A stretch of DNA of 44,502 bases, from assembly GCA_013214205.1 (NCBI GenBank), contig JABSPQ010000451.1:1-44502 (forward strand), given 5' to 3'. A program made the translations under genes and the position numbers. The notes beneath the pieces were generated by a model. The model saw only the letters and a list, made by a program, of their open reading frames with translations, was not told the DNA's origin and did no database searches. This DNA comes from Flavobacteriales bacterium. GTDB lineage: Bacteria > Bacteroidota > Bacteroidia > DT-38. Positions 8,008-16,422 of the stretch are shown one piece after another (position 1 is the stretch's first letter; each line of letters opens with the position of its first letter).

Positions 8008-8142
8008 GGACTTTTTTTGTTAGCTATTTATGGAACGTTTTTTGAATCCAGATGTATCATACGGTAAATATTTGTTATTTTCAGGCTCTGTTTGTTATAT
8101 AACAACACAGAAACGTAACGTCATTACAATACTTTGATATAG

Positions 8143-11100
8143 ATGGGATTGAATAGGATTTTTGCTTTGTGTACCAAATTAGTTATCGTGCTAATTTTAA
8201 TTTCTGGTACATCAGCTTTTGCACAGGATGAGGGATTTGAATTGACTGTTTCTGCAACGATTAAAAACAACGAGACAGGAAAGAAAATTACAGGTGCATT
8301 TGTTGTTCTATATACCAACGGAAGTAAATCAGGAACCATTGTTACCCTTTCTGATGGGCGTTTTGAGTTTGTATTAAAAGAAAATAACGAGTACTTAATA
8401 GATATTGGTAAAGCAGGACTTGTTGGGAAAAAACTAGCCATTTCTACTAAAAATATTCCCGAAGAAAACTTAGAACCAGGATATACATTTGGTGGTTTTG
8501 AAATTTACTTGTTGAAAGAACGTGAAGGACTTGATTTATCGTTTTATAAGAATAACCCAGTAGCCAAAGCATATTTCGATCAAAGGTTAGGAGGTTTCGA
8601 TTACGATCAACAGTATGCTAAGCAAGTAATACAGGAAGGCGCTCGAATTCAAGAGAATTTAGATAGACTGAGAGAAGAAGAAGCAGAGGAGAAAGCACGC
8701 CAGGCTGATTTTGATAGGCGAATTGCTAAAGCAGATAAATATTTCACAGGCAAGAACTACAAATCGGCTATAAAGGAATATGAAGGTGCATTAAAGGTAA
8801 TTCCTGGTGAAGTATATCCTCAGTCTAAATTAGATGAGATTGCAGGTATTAATAAAGGTGCAAACGATGCATTGGCTGCCGAACAGAAAAAGAAAGAAGC
8901 ATACGACAAGTTGATTAAAGAAGGAGATGCAGCCATGGCTTCTAAAAATTACGAAGAAGCTAAAAGTGATTACAAAGGTGCGCTTAATATAAAGGCAGGT
9001 GAGGCATATCCGACCGGTAAGTTGGCTGAGATTGATAAATTAATTGCCAATAATGCTGCCGACTTAGCTGCTAAGAAAAAATTACAAGAAGATTACGACA
9101 AGTTAATTGCTGCTGCCGATCAAAAGTTTGTAAAACAGGACTATCCTAGTGCACAGAAAGATTATGAAGCTGCGTTGGTATTAATGTCGAGCGAGGCTTA
9201 TCCGAAATCTAAGATTGCAGAAATTAGAGAGGTAATGGCTGCTGCGGCGTCTAAGTTAGATGCGGAAAAGAAGAAGAAAGAAGCTTATGCTGCTTTAATT
9301 GCTAAGGCTGATAAGTTTTTAGGTGCTAAGAACTACGAGGAAGCAAAAAAAAATTATAAATCGGCATTGGCTGTGATGGGCAGCGAACCTTATCCAAAAG
9401 GGAAGATTGCTGAGATTGATAAAATTTTAGGCGATAACTTGGCCAATGCAGAAGCTGAAAAAGCAACCAAAGCTAAGTTTGATGGTTTAATTGCAGAAGC
9501 AGATAGATTATTGGCGAGCAAAAGCTACCCAGCAGCAAAAGCTAAGTATGAAGCAGCATTAGCTGTAATTCCGGGAAAAGAATACCCTACGCATAAAATA
9601 GAAGATATAAATGGCATAATGGCCGATGCTTCCGCGCAAGAATTAGCTGCTAAGAATAAGAAAGCGGAGTATGAAAAATTCGTAAAAATGGCGGATGCTT
9701 CATTGGCATCTAAAAATTATAAAGAGGCCATCTCTCATTATAATGAAGCGCTATCTGTAAGTTCGAGCGAGGCATATCCTAAAACTAAGATCGCTGAAAT
9801 AGAAAAGATTTTGTCGGATGAGAATGCTTTGGCCGCTGCTGATGCAAAGAAAAGAAGCGATTACGATAAATTAATAGCTACTGCCGATAAGAATTTTGGA
9901 TCTAAGAAATACAATGAAGCTGAAAAGGTATACAAAGCCGCACTTGCAATGTTTCCTTCAGAAGTTTATCCAGAACATAAGTTAGAGGAAATTAAAGGGA
10001 TTAATGATGAAGGTGCTCGATTGGCTGCTGCTAATAAAAAGAAAGCGGCATACGATAAGTTAATTGCTTCGGCAGATGCTGCTTTTGATGAGAAGAACTG
10101 GGCAGTTGCGAAAAAAGCGTATCAAGATGCATTAGCGCTCCATGAAGATGAGAAGTATCCGAATTCTAAATTGGCCGATATTCAAAGAGCAATAAATGCT
10201 GAAAGTTCGGCTGCACTGGCAGGCAAACAAAAGCAAGATAAATACGATGCTTTAATTAAGGATGCTGATGGTCTTTTTGCAAGTAAAAAATACCACGAAT
10301 CTGTTTTGAAGTTTGAAGCTGCATTAGGAGTAATTCCTGGTAAAGGATATCCTAAAACAAAAATTGAACAGATCGAAAATTTAATGTCGAAGGCAGAAGC
10401 TTCGGAAACAGCCGAGAAAAACAAACGTGCTGCGTACGAAAAGTTAATAGCCAAAGGGGATGAGTTGTTCGATAAAAAGATTTACGCCGATGCAAGTGCT
10501 AAATTCGGCGATGCATCATCCATGTATCCAAACGAGCCATATCCGAAAGGAAAAGTTGCTGAGATTAAAAAGATCCAAGATGAAAATCAATTGTTGAAAG
10601 CCGAAGCAGAGAAGAAGCAAGCCGATCACGATAGGTTTATAAGTGCTGGCGATAAAGCTTTTGATGCTAAGAAGTTTACAAATGCACTTAGTAGCTTTCA
10701 AGCAGCATTAAGCCTTTTCCCGAATGAGTTGTATCCGAAAACAAAAATTGACGAAATCAATAAGTTGATGTCGGATAAAGCAACTGCCGAAGCTGCTGCT
10801 AAAAAGGCTGCTGCCGAGAAAAAAGCTTCTTACGCTAGGTTGATTGCTTCTGCGGATGCAGCTGCTGGGTCTAAAGATTATGCTTCTGCGTTAAGAGATT
10901 ATAAATCGGCCAAAAGCATTATGCCAAGTGAAAAATATCCACCACAAAAGATTGCTGAAATAGAGAAATTGTTAGCGGATAAATCGCTTGCCGATGCAGC
11001 AAAAAATAAGAAGCAGGCCGAATACGATCAATTGATTGCTTCTGGAGATGCGTTTAAAGATGCCAATAATTACGCTGGTGCAATTGCCGATTACCAAAAG

Positions 11101-11688
11101 GCTTTAGCAATAATGCCTGCCGAAGTATATCCTAAGTACAAAATTGAAGAGCTAAATAAATTACTGGCAGATGAAAAATCGAAAGAGGCCGATGCTGCTA
11201 AGAATAAGTCTAAATATGCTTCTTTAGTATCTAAAGGAAATCAATTCTTTAATAGCAAAAACTACTCGATGGCTTCTAAAAGCTACACAGATGCGTTAAT
11301 TCTTTTCCCTGCCGAGAAGTATCCAAGAGAGCGTTTGGCCGAGATAGATAAGATGAGAAAAGCTAAGGTGGATGCAGCAGCAGCAGCCACAGCAAGGAAG
11401 AAAGCAGAAGTTGCGGCATCAGTTCAGCCAGAGAAACTATACGCTCCTCAAACAGCTTCTGATAGAGAGAAATTTGTGCAAAAGTTAGCACTAGAATATC
11501 CTCAAGGAATGACGGAAGAGATTCTTGTATATAAGAACAAGAAAGTAACTCGACGTATTGTGGTGGATGGCGACAAAGGGTATGAGTATTTAAAAGTAGT
11601 GATGAACTATGGTGGTGTGTTCTACAAAAAGAACAATGTCGACATTACCAGATATACTTACGAAACGGAAACGAAACCTAGACAATAG
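8143..11688 (+). CDS. Secreted protein with 14 tandem ~64-residue TPR-like repeats
   Basis: The 1181 residues begin with a signal peptide (hydrophobic LVIVLILISGTSAFAQ, cleavage near 28). A beta-rich CarboxypepD_reg-like domain follows (about 30-125), then a coiled-coil linker. From about residue 187 to 1090 come 14 repeats of about 64 residues with the consensus Y-D-K-L-I-A-x-A-D, K-N-Y-x-x-A, Y-x-x-A-L, (P/S)-x-E-x-YP-x-x-K-(I/L)-x-E-I. Each ends in an alanine/lysine-rich helix. The first part of each repeat resembles one TPR hairpin. A C-terminal domain of about 90 residues (EKLYAPQTASDREKF onward, including TRRIVVDGDKGYEYLKVV) looks globular. No T9SS sorting domain is visible, so a periplasmic scaffold is more likely than a surface protein. 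Function is unknown. It stands alone between the element and a convergent gene pair. Confidence 0.8.
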   Translation: MGLNRIFALCTKLVIVLILISGTSAFAQDEGFELTVSATIKNNETGKKITGAFVVLYTNGSKSGTIVTLSDGRFEFVLKENNEYLIDIGKAGLVGKKLAISTKNIPEENLEPGYTFGGFEIYLLKEREGLDLSFYKNNPVAKAYFDQRLGGFDYDQQYAKQVIQEGARIQENLDRLREEEAEEKARQADFDRRIAKADKYFTGKNYKSAIKEYEGALKVIPGEVYPQSKLDEIAGINKGANDALAAEQKKKEAYDKLIKEGDAAMASKNYEEAKSDYKGALNIKAGEAYPTGKLAEIDKLIANNAADLAAKKKLQEDYDKLIAAADQKFVKQDYPSAQKDYEAALVLMSSEAYPKSKIAEIREVMAAAASKLDAEKKKKEAYAALIAKADKFLGAKNYEEAKKNYKSALAVMGSEPYPKGKIAEIDKILGDNLANAEAEKATKAKFDGLIAEADRLLASKSYPAAKAKYEAALAVIPGKEYPTHKIEDINGIMADASAQELAAKNKKAEYEKFVKMADASLASKNYKEAISHYNEALSVSSSEAYPKTKIAEIEKILSDENALAAADAKKRSDYDKLIATADKNFGSKKYNEAEKVYKAALAMFPSEVYPEHKLEEIKGINDEGARLAAANKKKAAYDKLIASADAAFDEKNWAVAKKAYQDALALHEDEKYPNSKLADIQRAINAESSAALAGKQKQDKYDALIKDADGLFASKKYHESVLKFEAALGVIPGKGYPKTKIEQIENLMSKAEASETAEKNKRAAYEKLIAKGDELFDKKIYADASAKFGDASSMYPNEPYPKGKVAEIKKIQDENQLLKAEAEKKQADHDRFISAGDKAFDAKKFTNALSSFQAALSLFPNELYPKTKIDEINKLMSDKATAEAAAKKAAAEKKASYARLIASADAAAGSKDYASALRDYKSAKSIMPSEKYPPQKIAEIEKLLADKSLADAAKNKKQAEYDQLIASGDAFKDANNYAGAIADYQKALAIMPAEVYPKYKIEELNKLLADEKSKEADAAKNKSKYASLVSKGNQFFNSKNYSMASKSYTDALILFPAEKYPRERLAEIDKMRKAKVDAAAAATARKKAEVAASVQPEKLYAPQTASDREKFVQKLALEYPQGMTEEILVYKNKKVTRRIVVDGDKGYEYLKVVMNYGGVFYKKNNVDITRYTYETETKPRQ

Positions 11689-12014
11689 CCTTAATGTCCG
11701 TCATCCTCGTGATTTTTATTTGAGTTAGATTTATCTAACTCAAGAAAAATATACGGGGATCTCTTACGCCAAGTCAAACTTCTGGTATGGTATGCTTAGT
11801 GGAGTAAACCCGCTCTAAGGGTCGGGTAAACGCACAAAATCCAAGTCTTATTTTATAGCTGAAATTTTCAAAGGCCGATAAAGAATATATTCGGCATCGT
11901 GGCATAAATAAAGAAATCACAGAAACTCTGTATCCCTTATTCATATTGGCTTTATATAAGTAATTATTTTAAAGATATGTACACGATAGCTTAAGGAATT
12001 GTCGAAACTAGATT
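11689..12014. other. Convergent intergenic region with hairpin at 11713-11750
   Basis: These 326 nt have no ORF I can support. TTTGAGTTAGAT (11719-11730) pairs with ATCTAACTCAA (11733-11743) across a TT loop, and the stem extends through A/T pairs to 11713 and 11750. It is flanked by TCCTCGTG and CGGGGATC, like the short palindromic intergenic repeats found in many genomes. There is no T-run directly after the stem, so it is not a typical terminator. Confidence 0.6.
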
Positions 12015-12665
12015 TTAGTTTTTCTTCTTTTTCTTGAAATCGCCTGCTCGCCATGCCTGAATAAATTTGGCCCAAGCAAAAGGGTCTAGCAGTTTATTAA
12101 TAGGAGTTTGGCCTCCTGCGTAGTACAGCTTGTTGTTAACACCCGTCATAAAATTGGAGTAATTCATGCTGCCATCCATGGCCATATATTCAAATTTCAT
12201 TCGCATTTTATCCTGATTCAAGTTTTTCATTGCAATTGTATATTGGTCATCAGGGATTTCCATATGAATAAAAGCCCATTTAAATTGTTCTTTAGTAGGC
12301 CAAGGGTAAATAATGGATTCGTCTAGCAACATGGTATCGTTGCTCAAAATCTGAATTAAAGAATAACTTTTGCTTTTAAGCGTGTCTGGAATAATATAAC
12401 GCCCTTTTTTAAACCCAATACACGAAAATTCAACCGTGTCGCCACTAAGCGCCACGAAAGAGAAATAGCCATTAAAATCGGTAGTAGTACCGCGGTTAAC
12501 ATTTTTGATAATTACATGTGTAAAAGGAACACCAAGCAAACTATCGCCCGTTAATACCACTCCCGAGAATTGCAAAATGTTTTTTGCAGTATCTGTTTGG
12601 GCAAAAGAATTACTCCCAAAACTAGATAGGCAACAAGCAAATATGGCAACACAAATTAATTTCAT
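12015..12665 (-). CDS. Secreted CarboxypepD_reg-like (carboxypeptidase regulatory-like) domain protein
   Basis: I take the ATG at 12665, giving 216 residues. It starts a clear signal peptide (MKLICVAIFACC to NSFAQ) and lies 7 nt after the stop of the upstream M23 gene; an upstream in-frame start at 12728 would overlap that gene and hide the signal. After cleavage comes FSGVVLTGDSLLGVPFTHVIIKN with a TTTDFNGYFSF turn, the beta-sandwich seen at the start of many Bacteroidota outer-membrane proteins. The remaining ~110 residues (WPTKEQFKWAFIHMEI, then a lysine-rich end) are shared by short envelope proteins of this group. It is probably periplasmic and co-transcribed with the peptidase. Function unknown. 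Confidence 0.7.
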   Translation of the reverse strand: MKLICVAIFACCLSSFGSNSFAQTDTAKNILQFSGVVLTGDSLLGVPFTHVIIKNVNRGTTTDFNGYFSFVALSGDTVEFSCIGFKKGRYIIPDTLKSKSYSLIQILSNDTMLLDESIIYPWPTKEQFKWAFIHMEIPDDQYTIAMKNLNQDKMRMKFEYMAMDGSMNYSNFMTGVNNKLYYAGGQTPINKLLDPFAWAKFIQAWRAGDFKKKKKN

Positions 12666-12672
12666 GTTTGGT

Positions 12673-14400
12673 TTAACGGAAAAACTGGGTATTATATTCG
12701 TTTCTATTGCCTCTTTTATCCACCACATACAATTTAATGTCGTGTTTGCCTGCTACGAGTGCTTTGTTTAAATAACCTGTTAGCCTGTGGTACTTGGCGT
12801 CGTACTCCATTAAAAACCATTTTCCATCAATGGTAGCCTTATAAGTTCTTATACCTGCAAGGCCATCATAAATTTTAAAAGTAACAGTACGCTGATTTTT
12901 CAGGTTTTTATTTGGGTAAATATTTAATGCTCTTATGCTTGGTGCAACAGTATCTACCATCACCGTATATTTCCCGAAATATCTAATGTTTGTTGAGATG
13001 TAGTTTCCCATCATACTGCCACCTTCGTAGCGCGGAGCATCCTTATAACCCAACTTTACAATGCAAGCCTTCGACTTTAAGGAATCGGGCACATCTGTTT
13101 TAATATGGAGCTTAAAATAGGAGTGAAGGGGAATAGATTTTGAATGCAGGTGGTGAGTTCGAGCATACGCCGTTTCTATTTTAGGGGTCGATTTATACTC
13201 GAAATCAATGTTGTGATACAGAATATTGGCAGGCATATCAACAGTAATGTCATCTGCTTTAAACATGTTTCTTTTATTGTAAGCAAACGGTTTAGTGGTA
13301 ATCGCAGTATCTACCTTAACCGTTTTGTTGTAAAATTTGGTTCTAGTACTATCGTAAAATACCTCAAAATTAAATACCGATGTGTTGCCTTCGTGATCGG
13401 TGATTTTGTAAGTGAATTTCTGCCCACCTGGTTTGCTAAAATTTACAATCCCATTATTTACCATATTGGAGTAAATGCCCAACTTATTATTAGGGTCCAC
13501 AAAACATTGGTGAATTTTTAGTCCGTTTTTTATCTTTTCATGGTAGTCGATATGACTATTTAAATATCGGGTTTCGTGAAAACAAAACTTGTCGAGTTTG
13601 TGCTGATAAATAATAGTACTATCCTTTAGTAATTCTACAATGTATGGATCAATAATATTTCCAGATCCCATCATTTGATCAAAAAAGCTAATTCCAAATC
13701 CGATGTTGCCCTTGGCCAAAATTTTAACAGACGAAGAGATAGTCGTTTTTCTTCCATTTCTATAAGTGGCTAATTTTTTTGGTTTACTAACTCCATTAAC
13801 ATAACTCGAATCATCCATCGGATAAATCACCAATTTCTTATACCTCGGGTAGATTCCATCAACAATGTTAAAACCAAAATTTAGAGGGTTTAATGGGCAC
13901 GAGGAACCATCCCGTATCTCGAAATGAAGATGCGGGGCTTGCGATCCGCCAGTGTTGCCGGAAAGCGCAACTAAGTCGCCCTGATTAACTTTTAAAACAC
14001 CTGGGTCAATTATTAAATCGACCTCATACTTTTCTCTTCGATGCTGTTCTTTTAAACAATACTTACGAATATCGCCCGATAAAATTTTTAAATGTCCATA
14101 AACCGTGGTGTAGCCATTAGGGTGAGTGATGTACAAACATTTGCCATATCCACTTGCCGAAATCTTAATTCTCGAAACGTATCCTTCTGCGGCAGCTAAA
14201 ACCCTTTTACCTTCTCGGCCTTCAGTTCTTAGGTCTAATCCACCATGGAAATGATTGGACCTAATCTCGGCGAAATTACCAGCCAAAAGCAATTTGTTTT
14301 CCAAGGGTGCAATAAAGTAACCTTGAGGGTGATTTTGCCCAACGGTTAATTTCGGGAATAATAATGGTGAGATTAAAAATAAAATAGCGGCGAACCTCAT
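12673..14400 (-). CDS. M23 family (LytM-type) metallopeptidase
   Basis: The 575 residues begin with a signal peptide (MRFAAILFLISPLLFPKL, cleavage near 22). The M23 core lies within about 45-165 and has all zinc and catalytic ligands: HGGLD with His52 and Asp56, YGHL with His103, and HLHFE with His157 and His159. The family cuts peptide cross-links of peptidoglycan. Since the metal ligands are intact it should be active, unlike the degenerate EnvC-type activators. The ~400-residue C-terminal part is beta-rich, with no recognised domain, and is typical of large Bacteroidota M23 proteins. It starts divergently from the coiled-coil/zapA pair, which fits a role in wall remodelling at division, but that link is only positional. 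It is followed after 7 nt by a secreted small protein. Confidence 0.88.
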   Translation of the reverse strand: MRFAAILFLISPLLFPKLTVGQNHPQGYFIAPLENKLLLAGNFAEIRSNHFHGGLDLRTEGREGKRVLAAAEGYVSRIKISASGYGKCLYITHPNGYTTVYGHLKILSGDIRKYCLKEQHRREKYEVDLIIDPGVLKVNQGDLVALSGNTGGSQAPHLHFEIRDGSSCPLNPLNFGFNIVDGIYPRYKKLVIYPMDDSSYVNGVSKPKKLATYRNGRKTTISSSVKILAKGNIGFGISFFDQMMGSGNIIDPYIVELLKDSTIIYQHKLDKFCFHETRYLNSHIDYHEKIKNGLKIHQCFVDPNNKLGIYSNMVNNGIVNFSKPGGQKFTYKITDHEGNTSVFNFEVFYDSTRTKFYNKTVKVDTAITTKPFAYNKRNMFKADDITVDMPANILYHNIDFEYKSTPKIETAYARTHHLHSKSIPLHSYFKLHIKTDVPDSLKSKACIVKLGYKDAPRYEGGSMMGNYISTNIRYFGKYTVMVDTVAPSIRALNIYPNKNLKNQRTVTFKIYDGLAGIRTYKATIDGKWFLMEYDAKYHRLTGYLNKALVAGKHDIKLYVVDKRGNRNEYNTQFFR

Positions 14401-14562
14401 GGCGTTTATTAGGAATGAAAATGAGTTACGAAGTTACTTTATCAAAAGTTTGACCAGAATGTTTTGAAATAAAAATATTCACAAAAAGTAGTTAAAAAAA
14501 TTACTAACTTTTCAGCATTAATCAACTGCTCTTTTTCAAGGTTGATTTTAACTAAACAGCAA

Positions 14563-14856
14563 ATGGGAGATATAAGTACAATTTCGAAACGCCTTGAAGA
14601 AAAGGTGAACCGTCTGATAGCAGTATGGGATGCAACCAAGGACGAAAATGAGAAGCTTAAGTTTGAACGCGCAGAGCTTAAAAGAGAGATTGAAGGTTAT
14701 AAAGCAGACATTGCTGGTTTAAATGAAAAAGCAAAGTTGATTAAGCTGGCAAAATCAGTTTCAGGATCGGAAACAGGTAGTTCGGCAGAAGTAAAACTGA
14801 AAATCAACGAGTACATTAGAGAGATTGATAAATGCATAGGAATGCTAAACGAATAA
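14563..14856 (+). CDS. Small coiled-coil protein preceding ZapA (ZapB-like)
   Basis: Starting at the ATG at 14563, it has 97 residues. An alternative TTG at 14542 would add MILTKQQ and is less likely. Residues about 5-65 form one long charged coiled coil (EEKVNRLIAVWDATKDENEKLKFERAELKREIEG), followed by a Ser/Gly linker and a short C-terminal helix. It lies 4 nt before zapA, so the two are co-expressed. Small coiled-coil genes directly upstream of zapA are usual in Bacteroidota and are probably ZapA partners, comparable to ZapB. A 7-bp hairpin (AATCAAC 14520 / GTTGATT 14541) lies in the leader directly upstream of the start. Confidence 0.75.
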   Translation: MGDISTISKRLEEKVNRLIAVWDATKDENEKLKFERAELKREIEGYKADIAGLNEKAKLIKLAKSVSGSETGSSAEVKLKINEYIREIDKCIGMLNE

Positions 14857-14860
14857 TAAG

Positions 14861-15151
14861 ATGGCAGATTTATCTATAAAAGTAGTAATAGCAGGCAGAA
14901 CATATCCACTTACCATAGATATGGCAGAGGAGGAGATGGTGAGAAAAGCAGCTAAAACAATCAATGATAAAATAGAGGAGTACGAACAAAACTATGCCAT
15001 TAAAGACAAGCAAGATGTGCTTGCAATGGTTGCTTTACATTTTGCAAATAGAACTTTTGCCGATACTGGTGTACCTGTTGAAGAAGATTCGGAATTGAAG
15101 GAGCAGTTGTTGGCGATTGAATCTGTGTTAACTGCCTCTTTGAAATCGTAA
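14861..15151 (+). CDS. zapA: Cell division protein ZapA
   Basis: The 96 residues have the ZapA pattern: an N-terminal strand pair with IKVVIAGRTYPLTIDMAEEEMVRKAAKTIND, then a long helix for the antiparallel coiled-coil tetramer (YAIKDKQDVLAMVALHFANR). ZapA binds and bundles FtsZ at mid-cell. Its length is normal for the family. It follows the coiled-coil gene with a 4-nt gap and is followed by a 6S-like RNA fold, the order found in many Bacteroidota. The ribonuclease Y gene that often comes next is absent; a minus-strand gene is there instead. Confidence 0.88.
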   Translation: MADLSIKVVIAGRTYPLTIDMAEEEMVRKAAKTINDKIEEYEQNYAIKDKQDVLAMVALHFANRTFADTGVPVEEDSELKEQLLAIESVLTASLKS

Positions 15152-15163
15152 GGTTTTGTTTTA

Positions 15164-15243
15164 AAGCATTAGACAAACAACGAGCCAGCTATGGGCTGAA
15201 AAGTTGTTCATCTAAATGCAAACCTAGCCAAACACTTATGCTT
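15164..15243 (+). ncRNA. ssrS: Candidate 6S RNA (6S-Flavo type) downstream of zapA
   Basis: The 160-nt gap after zapA can fold with a closing stem AAGCATTAG (15164-15172) / CTTATGCTT (15235-15243, one mismatch). Inside is a stem AACAAC (15176-15181) / GTTGTT (15203-15208) capped by AGCC (15183-15186) / GGCT (15194-15197). About 26 unpaired nt remain on the 3' side (15209-15234). A closing stem, a large one-sided bubble and a terminal hairpin is the 6S plan that mimics an open promoter and binds RNA polymerase. The 6S-Flavo family is known to sit after zapA in Bacteroidota. True ends are probably some tens of nt further out. Confidence 0.5.
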
Positions 15244-15312
15244 CTATTACCCCAAAGGTTTTCTATTACCCTAAATAATTAAATAAGTTTTTATAGAATA
15301 CTTGGTAAGCGC

Positions 15313-16194
15313 TTAGTTATCTAAGCAATCCAAGAATAAAGTAAGCTCCTCAATTTTTTCGGTGTAGCCTAGCTTTCTGTATGATTCGATCAAAGTATTG
15401 ATCATTCGAATTAAAATAGTTTTGTTATCGCAGAATTCGAAATGCGCTTTTTGTGGCTCTAGCTTAATCTGTTTAAGAAATTCTAAAATTTGCTTTTTAG
15501 GAAACACTACACCTTTACTAAAAGGGTCGATGTAAAACATTACATCGCCAGCAACATCTTCGGGTTCTTCCAATAATCCAGATTCATCTTTATATCCTAA
15601 AATAAAGTTCTCTGGTAAATTAACTCCGTAAATGGGTAGATCTAAATCTTGTGCAATGGTTAAATAAATAATGGATAGCGTAAGCGAATTTCCTCGCTTC
15701 GACTCCATAACATCGTTAATAAAAGAGTTAGCCGGCGAAGCAATGTTTTTAAGATTGCCTTTAAATCCAAATGTGGTGTAAATAATTTCGTTAAGCACAT
15801 TTACCTTTTCGAGGGCAGTTAAATTATCATTTAATTCAAGCCAAACATCTCTTTTTATTTTCTCCAGCTCATCGTAAACCGCTTCAACATTAAGATCGGG
15901 GTATTGGTAGCGCGCAATTAGTACAGCACCTTCCATTATATTTAACTCCGATGAGTTGGCCCAACTTTTAAACTCATTGATTAAATTGTTGAATTGAATG
16001 TCGTGAATTAAACACTCTATCCGCTCCTGTATTAACTTATCAATCGTGTTTTCCCACGTAGTTTCAAGCATTGGAATAATCTTATCGCCATAATTCATCA
16101 ATTCATCTTTGATCTGAACGTATACTTTTTCGTCAGGATCATCTATTAAATCGATAAGCGCGTATAACTTTGAAGACATGGATTTCTTTAACAC
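15313..16194 (-). CDS. SirB1/transglutaminase-like family protein
   Basis: The 293 residues begin with HEAT-like helices (about 1-80, DDPDEKVYVQIKDELMNYGDKIIPMLE). The SirB1 core follows: RGNSLTLSIIYLTIAQDLDLPIYGVNLPENFILGY at about 165-200, which aligns with the family pattern R-G-x-(P/S)-x-(S/T)-L-x-x-(I/V)-Y and G-V-x-x-P-x-x-F. The end has tetratricopeptide character. The domain is distantly transglutaminase-like, but the usual catalytic Cys is not evident here, and no activity is established for most members. An alternative start is Met6 at 16179. It is transcribed alone, towards the 6S-like region. Confidence 0.75.
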   Translation of the reverse strand: MLKKSMSSKLYALIDLIDDPDEKVYVQIKDELMNYGDKIIPMLETTWENTIDKLIQERIECLIHDIQFNNLINEFKSWANSSELNIMEGAVLIARYQYPDLNVEAVYDELEKIKRDVWLELNDNLTALEKVNVLNEIIYTTFGFKGNLKNIASPANSFINDVMESKRGNSLTLSIIYLTIAQDLDLPIYGVNLPENFILGYKDESGLLEEPEDVAGDVMFYIDPFSKGVVFPKKQILEFLKQIKLEPQKAHFEFCDNKTILIRMINTLIESYRKLGYTEKIEELTLFLDCLDN

Positions 16195-16422
16195 AATAAA
16201 TTATGGTTATGCAATTTTACTATTATATACGGGCGGTTCAAGGAAGGTTTTCATATGTTTTTAACATTTCGCTATTGATAAGCCTGTCAAAACAGGGGAA
16301 AACGCCCTGAAAAACAGACCTTAAAAATTGTTGATACTCATCATATTTCTTACTTAAAATGACTTAATTTTACAAGATTATTTAAGAGTTTGAATGTTGT
16401 TAAATTAAAATTTTGAATTACA

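Larger units (their letters stand above)
7524..8018 (+). terminator. Rho-independent terminator of the GcvT operon, split by an insertion
   Basis: AGTCCCG at 7524-7530, 31 nt after the operon stop, has no partner nearby. Its exact complement CGGGACT followed by seven T in all is at 8006-8018, about 480 nt downstream, and has no local partner either. Removing the intervening DNA with one copy of the TTAAGCG repeat (7531-7537 and 8001-8007) restores AGTCCCGTTAAGCGGGACT plus a T-run, a perfect terminator. It is of the same design as those at 27634 and 30393 in this window. Confidence 0.65.

Noticed and set aside
8005-8018. Local terminator just before the 8143 gene
   Set aside because: GCGGGACT plus T-run has no complementary strand within reach; its partner is 480 nt upstream, explained by the insertion.
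10182-10454. Antisense open frame in the repeat protein gene
   Set aside because: It is a by-product of the regular codon pattern of the repeats; no start context or homology.
8730-11400. CRISPR-like or DNA-level tandem repeat
   Set aside because: The repetition is at protein level with diverged codons, and units are ~190 nt without spacers.
12666-12728. Upstream start for the CarboxypepD_reg-like gene
   Set aside because: It would overlap the M23 gene and place 21 residues in front of a clear signal peptide.
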